This document shows, one piece after another, positions 12,373-24,900 of a stretch of 64,000 nt of DNA. The translations under genes and the position numbers were made by a program. The notes beneath the pieces were generated by a model. That model did no database searches and was not told where the DNA came from. It saw nothing but the letters and a program-made list of their open reading frames with translations. Positions within the stretch are counted from its first letter, which is position 1. Each line of letters starts with the position of its first letter. Source of the stretch: Labia minor (lineage: Eukaryota; Arthropoda; Insecta; Dermaptera; Spongiphoridae); contig OY720346.1 of the NCBI GenBank assembly GCA_963082975.1, positions 70,051,267 to 70,115,266 of the forward strand, given 5' to 3'.

Positions 12373-13040
12373 GGACATTACAGAATATATACAATAATAT
12401 ATAATAATATACTCTGACACATTTTTTAAGAATTTTTATTATTTTACTAGACTAAATTTTATTAGACTAAAACCTCGTAATATTTTTAAAATTAAATTTA
12501 ATTCAAAATTTTAAAAACTATTCTCTATCAAACTAATATACTAATTTGAAATTAATTACAATTTGGATATTATATCAATATGGCAACACTTAAAATGTAT
12601 AAATCTAGATCAGTTAATGTTGACATTTGATTCTATTTATTTGTTTATCTAAATTTATGAATTAATAAGATATAGATGAGATTACTTATGAGTGAAATTT
12701 CTCAAAGTATTAAATGTTACCTTGAATATTTTTAATAAATTAACTTTTAAATAGTTAATTTTTCAACCAATTTGAATTTTTAATGAGGTAAAAAGGTTCA
12801 TTAATGGACTTATTTGTAGCCTATTGTAATTATTATATTATTGTGTGTTCCTGTAATCAAATGAATAAACATTTCTGATTATATCATATCTCGTACAACA
12901 AATATTGTTTAACTAAAATGAATATAAATGCATCATTTAATCAAATAAACATCAACATTATATAAAAGCATCTTTATTTAAAATTTTTGACAAATAAATG
13001 AAATAAAAGATCGAAATTAGTTTTCATAAAATTAATAATT

Positions 13041-13620
13041 AAGGTAGTTTGTTACTCAAATGACTTAAACTTAACCCTATATTTTTTTATATTTATTCGA
13101 AAGATTATATTTAAATACACCTATAGAAAAAAATCAGATTCTTTTACCACACTGTATAAGAGATATAATTAATTAAAGTTATGCAAAAATACATGAGTTC
13201 TTATGAGTGTCCTTGTTCAATAACTAGGAAATTTAGGGTTCAAAAAAAATTGACAATTGATTTTTTAATATACTTATAAATGCTACGTGATAATTAAAGG
13301 ATATTAAACATTAATAATATAAAAAAATATTTGTTATACTTTTTGGTTCAATTACTTATAGTTTATAATTAATTATAGTTTATTATAGTTCAAATTCCAA
13401 CCTAAAAATCATTTAAAGTTGATATCTAGTGACAGCTTAGTGCTAGTCAATTAAAATTTTATTTTTACATTATTATAATTATTTAATTATAACTCGTGTT
13501 AAATTGAATCGAATAAATTCTTATTTGAATTTTCATTAATTATTATAGCATGCTTTGGATAATTATTTATAAAAAAAAAGTTATTTTTTTGACTTCGGAA
13601 TGCTAGTAACAAACTACCTT
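13041..13620. mobile_element. Inverted-repeat element (MITE-like), about 580 bp
   Basis: The 16-base word aaggtagtttgttact at 13041 recurs inverted as agtaacaaactacctt at 13605. The flanks read aataatt and aattaatt. The interior is AT-rich with no coding sequence seen. Confidence 0.6.
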
Positions 13621-14068
13621 AATTAATTAATAATCTATAAAGTGTGGTATAGAGAAAGATAGATCATAATGAGAGATACGTAAGAAAGGATGAAATAATA
13701 AAAATAAAATTTTAAATAAAAATGTTATTATATAATGCGGAATAGATCTATATTTATATAAATAAAAAAATATAAAATATCTATATCTATACTATATATA
13801 CTATATAAATATTTTCACTTCAAAGACATACAAAAGAACAGTATCTAATTGAGAGATGAAACCTGAGGAAGGAGAAAGTAAAACTAAATGGTTTAAACTT
13901 TATTAATTACTTATTATATTTAACTGTTATTACTTTTAAATGTACTGATAACTAACATTTGAATAAACATGTAAAAAAAAAATGATTAATTGAAGTTAAA
14001 AATTTAATTTATTTTTTTTTAATCCTTAAAAACATCCAAAATATAAATTAATTGTAAAAATAAGAAAA

Positions 14069-14537
14069 TGAGCTGTGGCCAGGCACAAGCAATAAACTAA
14101 TTTCCAAACGTGTATATGTATATATAGATATATATAAATAAAGTATAAAAAAAATATTTTTAAAACTTGAATTAAAATGACTAAATTATATTATCTTGAT
14201 TTTTATTTTTAGTTTAATTTCTCAATTATTAATTAATACTATATTTAAAGTGAAAATTTTCCGACAATGAATATAAAATTAATACTTTGTAAACATTCAC
14301 AATCAAAAGTTAATGAATTAATGCTACTCATGCATTAAGTCTAAATATAACAAATTTTATCAAAATCTGTTGAGCTGTTCGAGCTGTACATGTCTATACG
14401 GAGACACAATGGTCAGACGGACAGACATCATGCTAAAATTACTTTTTTCTGTTAACAAAATGCATGATTCGTGGAGATATGTAAAAATCTTCACATATGA
14501 AATTTGGTGTGAAAACACTGTAGCGTCGGTGGGTAAG
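14069..14537 (+). repeat. Family B hairpin repeat
   Basis: Begins tgagctgtggccaggcac and ends gtcggtgggtaag. The body contains gacaatgaatataaaattaa and a gacagacgg-type stretch, shared with 47138-47986, 49715-50051 and 53152-53620. The left ACCGACCGACG word is decayed in this copy. Confidence 0.75.
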
Positions 14538-15252
14538 AAATAATAAAAATACATTATTAAAAAAAATGTATTATTTGTGGTCGATATAAATCAAACACTT
14601 TTAATCTTTCTAATATAATTGAAATTTTATTTTTACTCTCCTGGTCACTATCATCTGATGAGTAAAAGTTTAAGCTTATAAAAATGAATGAATGATTTAA
14701 AAAAATTAATAAAAAATATAAATAAAACATTCTTTTTTTTATCTTGTCAATTGTGGGACAAAATAAGTGATGACATTGTTAAAATAATAATTTAATTATA
14801 CTAATCTAAAAAAGTTAATAAAAAGTGAAAGGAAATGTACATGGATTTAATTAACATATGTAATGAATATTTTTTTTTATATTATGGAAGTTTAATTCAA
14901 GTCTCTTTTTTTTCCTTATTTTTTTTGCAGATTTTGCATTGCTTTTCCCCTACCTGTTGCTCCCACTTGCTCTCACACTCTGAATGATTCATTCATTATA
15001 TATGCTGGCAAAGAAAAGCGCCATAAAGCCATACATCTATAGTATAGCCTTGTTTATTATTCATTCAGCCATGAGATGGCCACTTCCGGGACACAAAACA
15101 CAGGACAAGGACCCAGGACATCAAGTGAAACAAATAACATGTTACAAATATTATTTTTTTTTTTAAAAAAAAAGGAAAAGAAAAAATATATAAATAAAAA
15201 AATAATATAAAATCAAGTATTAAAAATAAAATATACAAAACAATTATATTAT

Positions 15253-15287
<35 letters not shown>

Positions 15288-15288
<1 letters not shown>

Positions 15289-15727
15289 GAGGGTAGGGTG
15301 AAAAGTTACCGGCTTAATCAAGAAAAACGATTTTTTAAAAATTTTTTTTTTGCTATATTTTTCAACAAAATCTCCATTAACACTGATACATTTCTCATAA
15401 TTTAATTAATTAAATTTGATTTAATTTAATTTAAGTTTCATCAACAGTTATGAATCGACGCAAAAGTTCGTTTGGATTACGCCTACAGTGCCAAATTGTC
15501 GGTAGAAATGTTTTTTCGAAGCAATTTTTGGTCTAACGTTAGCAAACGCGGCACCCAACTTGCCCATAGCTTTCCATGTTCAAATGGTTGTGCAAAATAT
15601 TTCGCACACGTTCAGCTAACATCGTACAGGTCTCAACTATCTTGTAAGTTGAAAAATAAAGCAAAAAAAAATAATTTAACAACTTCGTTTTTCTTGGTCA
15701 GGCCAGAAACTTTTCACCCCACCCTCG
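15288..15727 (-). mobile_element. Deleted mariner derivative (third lineage)
   Basis: The ends cgagggtagggtgaaaag and cttttcaccccaccctcg are inverted repeats flanked by TA. The minus strand carries the N-terminal region (AERVRNILHNHL-like) joined to a C-terminus like YEKCISVNGDFVEKY. The catalytic core is deleted. The sister copy is at 37616-38032. Confidence 0.8.
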
Positions 15728-15949
15728 TATATATATATATATATATATATATATCAATTTTCTTTTTAAATAATTAAAAAAAAGTCAAACTCACATTCAC
15801 GTAATTATATTACAATCATGAATATTATATACTAAAAAGTTCATTGCACTTTTTCATCTTTTAACCTTCAATGAAGGCAATAAATAATGTCAGGTAATTA
15901 ATTAAAAAAATTGCACATTTGGTAAATACTGGCGATGATGCAGCCTTGA

Positions 15950-15990
15950 TTAATATTCTGAGGGCACATTTTTAGTGAACGCAATTCCCT
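15950..15990 (-). CDS. Exon 33: proposed last coding exon
   Basis: Exon 32 ends in a strong donor in phase 1. Reading minus-strand, ttttttccacag|AGGGAATTGCG is a good acceptor, and with the G carried over it encodes EGIAFTKNVPSEY followed by TAA. It brings the whole CDS to a multiple of 3, which is a necessary but weak check. No AATAAA was seen in the following 200 bases, so the 3' end is not confirmed. A short alternative exon elsewhere in 1-18779 is possible. Confidence 0.45.
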
Positions 15991-18900
15991 CTGTGGAAAA
16001 AATAAAATAATTAATTTACATGTTCTATCAAATATAAACGATTATAATAAATATTATATAAGTCAGCAAAATAAAAAAATAAATAAAATTAATCAAAATA
16101 ATAAAAAATAAAATTAAATTAACAGAAAATATTTCAAAAATAAATAAGTTTAGTTAATTAATAATTGATCAATCATTTATTGGTTTAAAAGAATTGGTTG
16201 GAGAGTGAAGAAATGAAGATTGATAGATATTTTTAAAAATAATCCAATTTTGTAAAAATAGTATTTTTTAAAATTCTTCTCATAGAACATTTTTAATGTA
16301 AAAATTAGTTCCTTTATATATAGCTTGGCTTAGATTAAAAATTAATAAACTTTGATAAGTATAAAAAAATAAATAATTAAATAATAGAATTAAAATAAAA
16401 AATTCATGTGTGACTATGCTTAATAACCGTTAATCACAAAAAAAAAATAGTTTAAAATTATAGTAAACTATTAATTAACATTAATATTTTTTAAATAATG
16501 AAAAGTGTTGAAAATAAAAATGTGTAATTCAACCCTTTACAAAAAATCTATTTTATTTTTACTATTATGAATAAAATTAATTATAAAATATTCATTAAAT
16601 ATATATAAATATAGTTTTCTATACGCTGGAGATAATCATTAATAAATTAATGAGATAATAAATTAATTAAAAATATTTCTATTTGTGAAAATCAATGGAA
16701 AAATTACAGATTTATTAATCAAAAATTATTAAGATTATTTTTTTTTTTTAATGAGAAAATTTTTTAATTTTTTCAGCTTTATCTTTCACAAACATGTTTT
16801 ATAAATTATACATATATATATATATATATGTGAAATTGTTGTGATAAACTATTTCTATTATTATTTATATTAATATTAAGCTAACCTGATTAATATTTTA
16901 AAAAATAATATTTTATTAATATTCAAATTCAAAATAACTAATTAAAATAATTTTTCCAGTGAGTTCCGATAAACATAGAAGCTCGATTCATTTTTTTATA
17001 TCGGTTTTATCATGATTATCTACATATTATACAACTATTCGTTCTTAGAAAAAAAAAGATTAGATTTTTTCTATTTTAATTAAACAAATTTTTCCATTTT
17101 AAATTAACCATTTTGAGATTGCTATCAACTATATATATATATATATAAATGAATCATTAACAAAAAATTCAGAAATCTTTCAACAGGATTATTTTTCATT
17201 CGAAAAAATTTCAATCTGAGTATTTTCATCTTTTTATTATTTTATATAATACAGTTTTAATTAAATAATTTTGAATATAAATATATATATTGTTTCGACA
17301 CTAAATATACACACACGAGGTCTGTTCAAAAGAAAAGGTAAATTTTGGATTTAAAAGGGCTCTGTAGTATATTCGATTATCAAAATATTTTTTGTTATGT
17401 TGATACACATATGTTTCTCATATGTTGACATTATCAGCCATTTTGGATTAGTAGTTTGTTTTTGACAACCGAAAAAGTTTGTCACATTTTGTGTGTTCTT
17501 CGATTTTAACTTATCTCATCAATTGTAGCTTTCATTTCATTGGTCTCTTTAGTTTTGGAAATAGGAAAAAGTCGCAGGGAGTCAAATCTGGTGAATACGG
17601 TGGTGAGGCATGATTACGGTGTTGTTTTTGGCTAAAAAATCACGAACAATCAATGATGTATGAGCTGGTGCATTATCGTGATGCAGAATTGAATGATTTA
17701 TTTTTCCACAATTCCGATCGTTTGAGCCGTATTGTTTCACGCATAATTTCCTTCTAGTATTGTAGTATTCCTTATTTTTTTTAGTAAAAACTCGAAGAAC
17801 ATATGAGTAGCAGCATAACAAAAAATATTTTGATAATCGAATGTACACAGTCCGCAAAAATTCAAAATTCACCTTTTCTTTTGAAAAGACCTAAAGTACG
17901 AGGGCAATTGACAAAGTAGGTTACGTTTTGGAATTAAGACAAAACTAGTACAGGAAAATGTTTTTTATTATATACATTTGAAAGAGCAACTACAATCTAT
18001 TTTTCTACATAATTGCCAAATAAGTTGAAACATTTATCGTAGAAATGAACGAGCTTCGAAATTCCTTCCTCATAGAAAGTCAGTCAGTCCCGACCGAGAG
18101 GAAAAAAACAACAATTTTGAGCTGAGTTTCCCTCTTCGCTTGTACAGCCCAGATCTTGCACCAAGTGACTTTCACTTGTTTCAAAAGATGAAGACCTGGC
18201 TTTGACGCAGCGTTTTGATGACGACGACGATCTCCGTGCGGCCGTGACTGACTGGCTCAACACTCAGGCGGCGGATTTCTATGAGGAAGGAATTTCGAAG
18301 CTCGTTCATTTCTACGATAAATGTTTCAACTTATTTGGCAATTATGTAGAAAAATAGATTGTAGTTGCTCTTTCAAATGTATATAATAAAAAACATTTTC
18401 CTGTACTAGTTTTGTCTTAATTCCAAAACGTAACTTACTTTGTGAATTACCTTCGTATTATATGTGTATTTTATTAATTAATTTTAACCTTTTATTTGAT
18501 TAATTTCTTGAAAAATTTAGATTCAATTTTAAAATTAAAATCTTTACTTAATAAGAATACTTAAGGAAAAGTAGAAATATAAATTTTTAATTCTAAAATA
18601 GAATATATAATAGGAAAATTGACTGATAATATAATTGTGATTTATAATATAAATTGAAAAGAATTAGAGAAGTCCATTTTCCGATAGAATAAACATTTTC
18701 TTAAATATTTTAAAAGGTTTCATTATTAAGTTTTTGTTTTATATATTTCCCATAATTTCATTTTATATATTTCACTTACCGGGAGTATGATATTCCTCAT
18801 CGAGACCGAGAAGAGGATTTTTACAAGGAGTAAATTCATTACTCCCAGGCTCGCAATGCTCCCCATCATCAAGCCTTGAGAGGTCATCGTCGAGCATCGT

Positions 18901-21900
18901 CGACGATTGACTGAACATGTCTAGGGAGTATAATGAGCTGGGAACAATTTGCGTGGGGTCATCCGAATCTTCCGGATCACCGTCTGGGAGTGGCGGTGGC
19001 GGGGGTGGCATACAATCTGGGATAAATGCTTTCACTTAAAAAAAAAAGATATTAAATTAATATTGGAACAATTAGGAGATTAATGATTAGATTAAAAAAT
19101 ACTATACGAAGAAATTATATTAATGAATAAGACAGATTCATTTCTAGTGACGTGAGGTTATAACCTTGGATTCATTACAATTCTATCTTTCATGAATGAT
19201 TCATTCAACATTATCAATAAAAAGCTGGAGTGTCTCCACTCAACTATCTCGCAAATTTGAAATGAATTAATTAACATATATTATATTTAAATTAAATTTA
19301 ATTAATTATAAATTAAAATTAATAAATAATATTTCAACCTTCTTTCAACTTTTGAGAAATGTAGCTCAACCGGAAGAGGGTCATTACCTATAACTTTTTG
19401 GTTTTTTTTCCTCTAAAAAGACTGTAAAAATAAAGATATATTTTTGATTGTTTTTCACATGATTAAAAATTGTATAAAACTGCTATATAAAGAATTTCAG
19501 CTTGATTGAATCGCTAAAAATACCGAAATTAATTTTTTAACAAGTTGACTGGCAATCACGCGCCATCACGTGACGTGGTGCCATCAACATAGAGCCAAAC
19601 ACGCGCTGGTTTAATAAATATTATTTATTAATTTTAATTTATAATTTATAATTAATTAAATATAATATATGCTATTTTATCCAATTCAAATTGCGAGATA
19701 ATCGAGTGGAGAAACTCCAGCTTATTTTATTTTTTGTTGTATGTGAAAATATATTGACAAAATTACTTTTTATTAAGTGTGTATAGATGAATGGTGAATT
19801 CAAAATGTTTGGCCATTACTTTTATATACAATAAATGAATCTAAATTGTCGTTAAAATCATTCATTAATTTAATTAATTATGGTCATCAATTTTTATTAT
19901 TCAACTTATTTCACGCCTTAAGATTCCGAAAATTTTGAATATGTATTTATTGAGAAATGTAGCTCAACCTCTTCCGGCTGGAAGAGGGTCATTACCTACA
20001 ACTTTTTGATTTTTTTTCCTCTAAAAAGACCTTAAAAATAAAGATATATTTTTGATTGTTTTTCACATGATTAAAAATTGTATAAAACTGCTATATATAG
20101 AATTTCAGCTTGATTGAATCGCTGATTTACCGGAATTAATTTTTTAACACTGCAAATCTCACGCGCCAACACGTGACGTGGTGCCATCAACAGAGACAAA
20201 CATGCGCTGCTTTAATAAATATTATTTATTAATTTTAATTTATAACTTATAATTAATTAAAATTAATATAAATATAATATATGTTATTTAATCCAATTTA
20301 AATTGTGAGGTAGTTGAATGGAGACACTACAGCTTATTTTTTTAAATTTTCTTTTATATCTTCATATATAAAATAAAAAATAGAAAATGTTTGATGCTTT
20401 GTATTAAGACTAATTTGATAAATTGGTAAGTCATCTAAAAAATAAATATAATAGAAGTAAATTTGGATAAAAAATATTAGATTAAATTTTTATGATTCAT
20501 ATTCTTTGGAATGTTAATAGTAACCTTGATTTTTTATCAATGCAAAAACTGAAAATTATCTAAGAATTTTATTCTATAATGTAATAATAGAATCAAATTC
20601 CTCATTCGATTAAAATAAATTTATAGTTTCTACGTATTATTTAAGCTTTTCATAGAATAATTTTATAATTACGCGCCAGCGCATGTTTGGCACTTTGTTG
20701 ATGTCACGTGCTGGCGCGTGATTGGCAGTCAACGTGTTGAAAAATTAATTCCGGTACTTTCAGCGATTCAATCAAGCTGAAATTCTATATATAGTTGTTT
20801 TATGCAATTTTTAATCATGTAAAAAACTATCATATATTTTTATTTTTACGAACAGATTAGAGGAAAAAAATGAAAACGTTGTAGATAATGGTCCTCTTGC
20901 AAAAGAGCTTCATTTCTCAATAGTTGATAGAAAACTACGAATTTTGAATAATGCCCGTAATGCAAATTTCATTATTCTAGCTCAAACCGTTTTTGCGTAA
21001 TCTTTCATACACCCACACACACACACACATACACACACGCAGAGAGAGACAGACAGACATTTGTTTCAATCATAATGACTCAGGCGAGATAGTAAAAAAT
21101 GATTTTTAATCAACTAGAAAAATAGTTTTATTCATAAATTTCCATTCTGGGCTATATATTTTTTTTAATTTAAATAGATTAAATTTTTTTAATTTAAATT
21201 AATTGAAAGGATTAGAGTCTCAGAAAAAATATCTGTATAGAAATAAAATATATTGAAAATCAAAATTTGATGAAATTAATTATATAGAAATGTAAAAACC
21301 CTAAGAAGACATGTTAAGTGAAAGGATTCAAATAAAAATATTCTTTATTTCTGTAGATTTAAATGAATTTGAGTTTCTAAAGAAAATTATAATCACAGAT
21401 TATGTCGAATACTAAAAAAATGTTTGCTGTAATTTATAACCTTCTCTCTACAGATTTTTTTCCACAATAAAATAATAATATAGAATTATTGTTGATGATT
21501 GACATCTAAAAAAGCATTTTCAATATTTTTTTTTCAATTTTTCGTTTTCTCACAGATGAGTGGTTTGCATGCTATTTAAGTCCAATGTTTCTCCATTTAT
21601 TTTCATTGGCCGAATTAATGAATGTTTCCATACATCAATAATTTACAAACTAACTTCTGGTAATATTTATCTAAAGAATGATAATTATAATGGCATGAAT
21701 GCATCTGTCATCCTATTTCTTTTCTTCCATTTATAAATATAAATATAGCCAGCTCGAATATCTAATTATCCTTAATTCAATCGTATTATGAGTCAGAAAT
21801 GAAAGTGTTTTTATTAATTGAGCACAGTATTTCTTGACTTAACGGGATTTAACATTTTTTTTTATAGATATCTATTTATACCTATATCTATGAATGGTTA

Positions 21901-24900
21901 TTTATCAATTTTTCTAATTTATAATTAATCTTAAAAATTAAAAATTAATATTGAGATAAAAATTCATAATAAATATAATAATATAATGTACCCAATAATA
22001 ATAACAGATAAGCGAAGATTAAATAAATTAATTAAAAAAAACAAAACAGAAGTATAACTATAAATTATTTCAAAAATTTTGAAATTGTTCTTTTTATGAA
22101 ATAGAACAGTGATTCTCAACCACTATGCCGCGGCACACTAAAGATTGCGAGGTTCTTAAACTTTTTTGTCTAAATTTTTTCAATTTAGTTCTAAAAAAAA
22201 AAAAGTTAAACCGTTTTTGGGACCACTTTTTTTCGATATGGTAAACTTTTACACTTATCTTTTTCTTTGTGTCCCGTCAAATTTTTAAACCGTTAAAAGT
22301 GTACCGCGGTAAAAAAAGTTTGAGAATCACTGAAATAGAATGATCAGTTCGGCATAACTTTAAATATTTACTAGAATTAATTTTATATTTATATATCTAA
22401 ATTGTATAAAAATCAATTTCATTGAAATTGTACAGTCATTTCTCTCTCTAGTAATTTAACAAAAAATTGGCTTAGAATTAGATAGAACAATTTTATTTCA
22501 AATTAAATACTCTAAATAGAGGATTTTGAAAGAGATTTTTTTTAATGACATATTTATCAATATTTTTTATATATATGTTTTAGATTTAATACAAAAATCA
22601 GATAATAAATTTTATAAAATAATATATAAATAATTAAAATCAAAAAATTTGTGATTAATTTTTCTATAGAATGTAAAAAATGATTTTTTTTAATATGAAT
22701 TATTTCTTATTAATAAATGATTAATTTATCATTAGCATATATATACATATGTATATATATTATTTCTGATAAGTTTTTCTTTTTCACCATAATTTCTTTC
22801 AATGTCAATACAATATCTAGTGTATAAAGGACACACATGAGTTGCCACATGTTGCAAATCTAATAATAAACTCAGAGACCCCCTCTGCGATCTGAATAAA
22901 TCTGACTAATCAAAAAAAAAAAAAATTTCGACTTAAAGAATATATAAGAAATTTATGTTGATTGTACTTACCTGGAAGACCTTTTAATCCTGATGTTGGA
23001 GACCGGAAATGTAGCGGTGGTAAGAAATGATCATATATTGGTGGTGGGGGTGAAGGAATAGGCGAACAACTCGGCGGAGAAATGGGAATCGCTCTTTGAG
23101 GTTTGCCTGATTTACGATTTGCTCGTATTCGTGCATAGAGGCACATTTTTGGTACATAAAGTCCGAGAAGGAGGGCATTGGCAGCTAAAAGGTGCGCTAA
23201 AGCTGTAGCGAGATCTGCCTGGCCTGAGGGGAGCACAGCTATTGCTGCCACCCCCCATGTAAGTAAAATTCCAGCCACCAGTAGAGAAGATGCTAGAATA
23301 CTTCGTGCTTCGTAACGTGCTGGAGATTCCAAGGCATGATGCTGTCGTAATCTATGTGACAAATGAATAATTTATATTTCAAATTAATATTTATAAATTA
23401 ATAAAATTAATTTACTGCATCTTCAGATAATGAAATATATAGTATTATCTTATTGTTTGGAGAATATCTTATATATATCTATAAATATAATAAAATATAA
23501 ATAAAAAAATAAATATATTAAAAAATAAATATTTGTTGGATTTATATCAAAATAAAGAAAATTTATATACAATAATTATTTTTAAAAACTTGAATTATAG
23601 AATGAGAATGTTTAAAAAATCATTGAAAAATATAACAAGCATTATAACTATAGAGTGCGAACCTCTACATGAAACGTGTAAAAATTTCACGTCGATCGGA
23701 TCACAGAAAGCAGAGTTATCGAGGTTAGAGTAAAGTAACTTTGTAATTTGTTTGAAAAATGAAAAAAGGGAGTTTCGTGTGTTGGTAAAACATTGTTTTT
23801 AATGGGTAAAAACACCGTAGAAGCCCAGAAATGGCTTGAAAAACGTTTCCCGGACCCCTCTCCATCCAAAACAACGATTTGTCGTTGGTATGCTGCGTTT
23901 AACGTGGTCGTACGGACACAAACGATGCGAAACGTTCGGGTAGGCCATTGGAAGCTGTTACTCAGGAAAGTGTGAGTGAAGTGTTAAAAATTGTAATGAA
24001 AAATCATAATGTGAAGGTCCGTGAGATTGCAGAAATGACACAGATATTATCTGGAAGCGTATTTACAATCCTTCATGAAAATTGAGCATGAAAAAGGTTT
24101 TTTTCAAGTGGGTGCCGCGATTGCCACAATGCACCATGCCACAAGTCCATGAAAACATTGGCAAAATTGAACGAATTGGGCTTTTATTTGCTTCCCCACC
24201 CCGTATTCGCCAGATTTAGCGACTACTGGCTCTTTGCTGATGTTGTTTTCGTTGTTAGTCTCGGGACTTATTGAACAATGTGTTATTTATCTTTTATTCA
24301 TCAAAAACTATTAATTTTATTTTTAAAGTTATTATATTATTACCTTGTAAAACATAGGAGCGCAAGTAATGATGTAGTACTAAGCAAAAGAACAATGTAC
24401 ATAAGACTAAGAAGAAGGTGCGATTCAAAATTTCCATGTTGATAGCATCTCCAATTGGGACCAGGCGATGTGAGGACACTATGCGGCATAATTGACGTGT
24501 CAAGGTAAGCACGTGGGGGAATGACAGCCAGCCATCCTCCAGAAATTACAGCCTGGACACTGGCCATTGCTATGGCAGAAAGAACAAGACCTCCTGGACG
24601 GGAAGTCCAGGAGTCGCCATCGAATCCTCCAGCATCTGAGGATCCTGCGTCACCCAGAGAATCAGCTCTACGATGTCGAAGTCGATCACATTGTCGCCAT
24701 GTGGTTAAAACCTAAAATAAATAATAAGAATAAATATAAAAGTGAAAAAATATTCATTTATTATTAAATTGATTCTAAAATGAACATAAAATGACCTTAT
24801 TTAAAAATTAATTAATTTATAAGAAATTTATTAGAATAAATAGGTATATTCTAATTTATAAAAATATAAAATTTTGTATTTTATATTAATTTGATTAGAA

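Larger units (their letters stand above)
15991..18779 (-). other. Intron 32 (proposed)
   Basis: The part next to the proposed last exon (15991-17315) is AT-rich with no features seen. The rest holds a chimeric mariner (17316-17893) and, only five bases further on, a fold-back mariner (17899-18455). The intron exists only if exon 33 is right. Confidence 0.5.

Noticed and set aside
24521..24767. Plus-strand ORFs over exon 30
   Set aside because: Shadows of the receptor exon, which has the class C helices on the minus strand.
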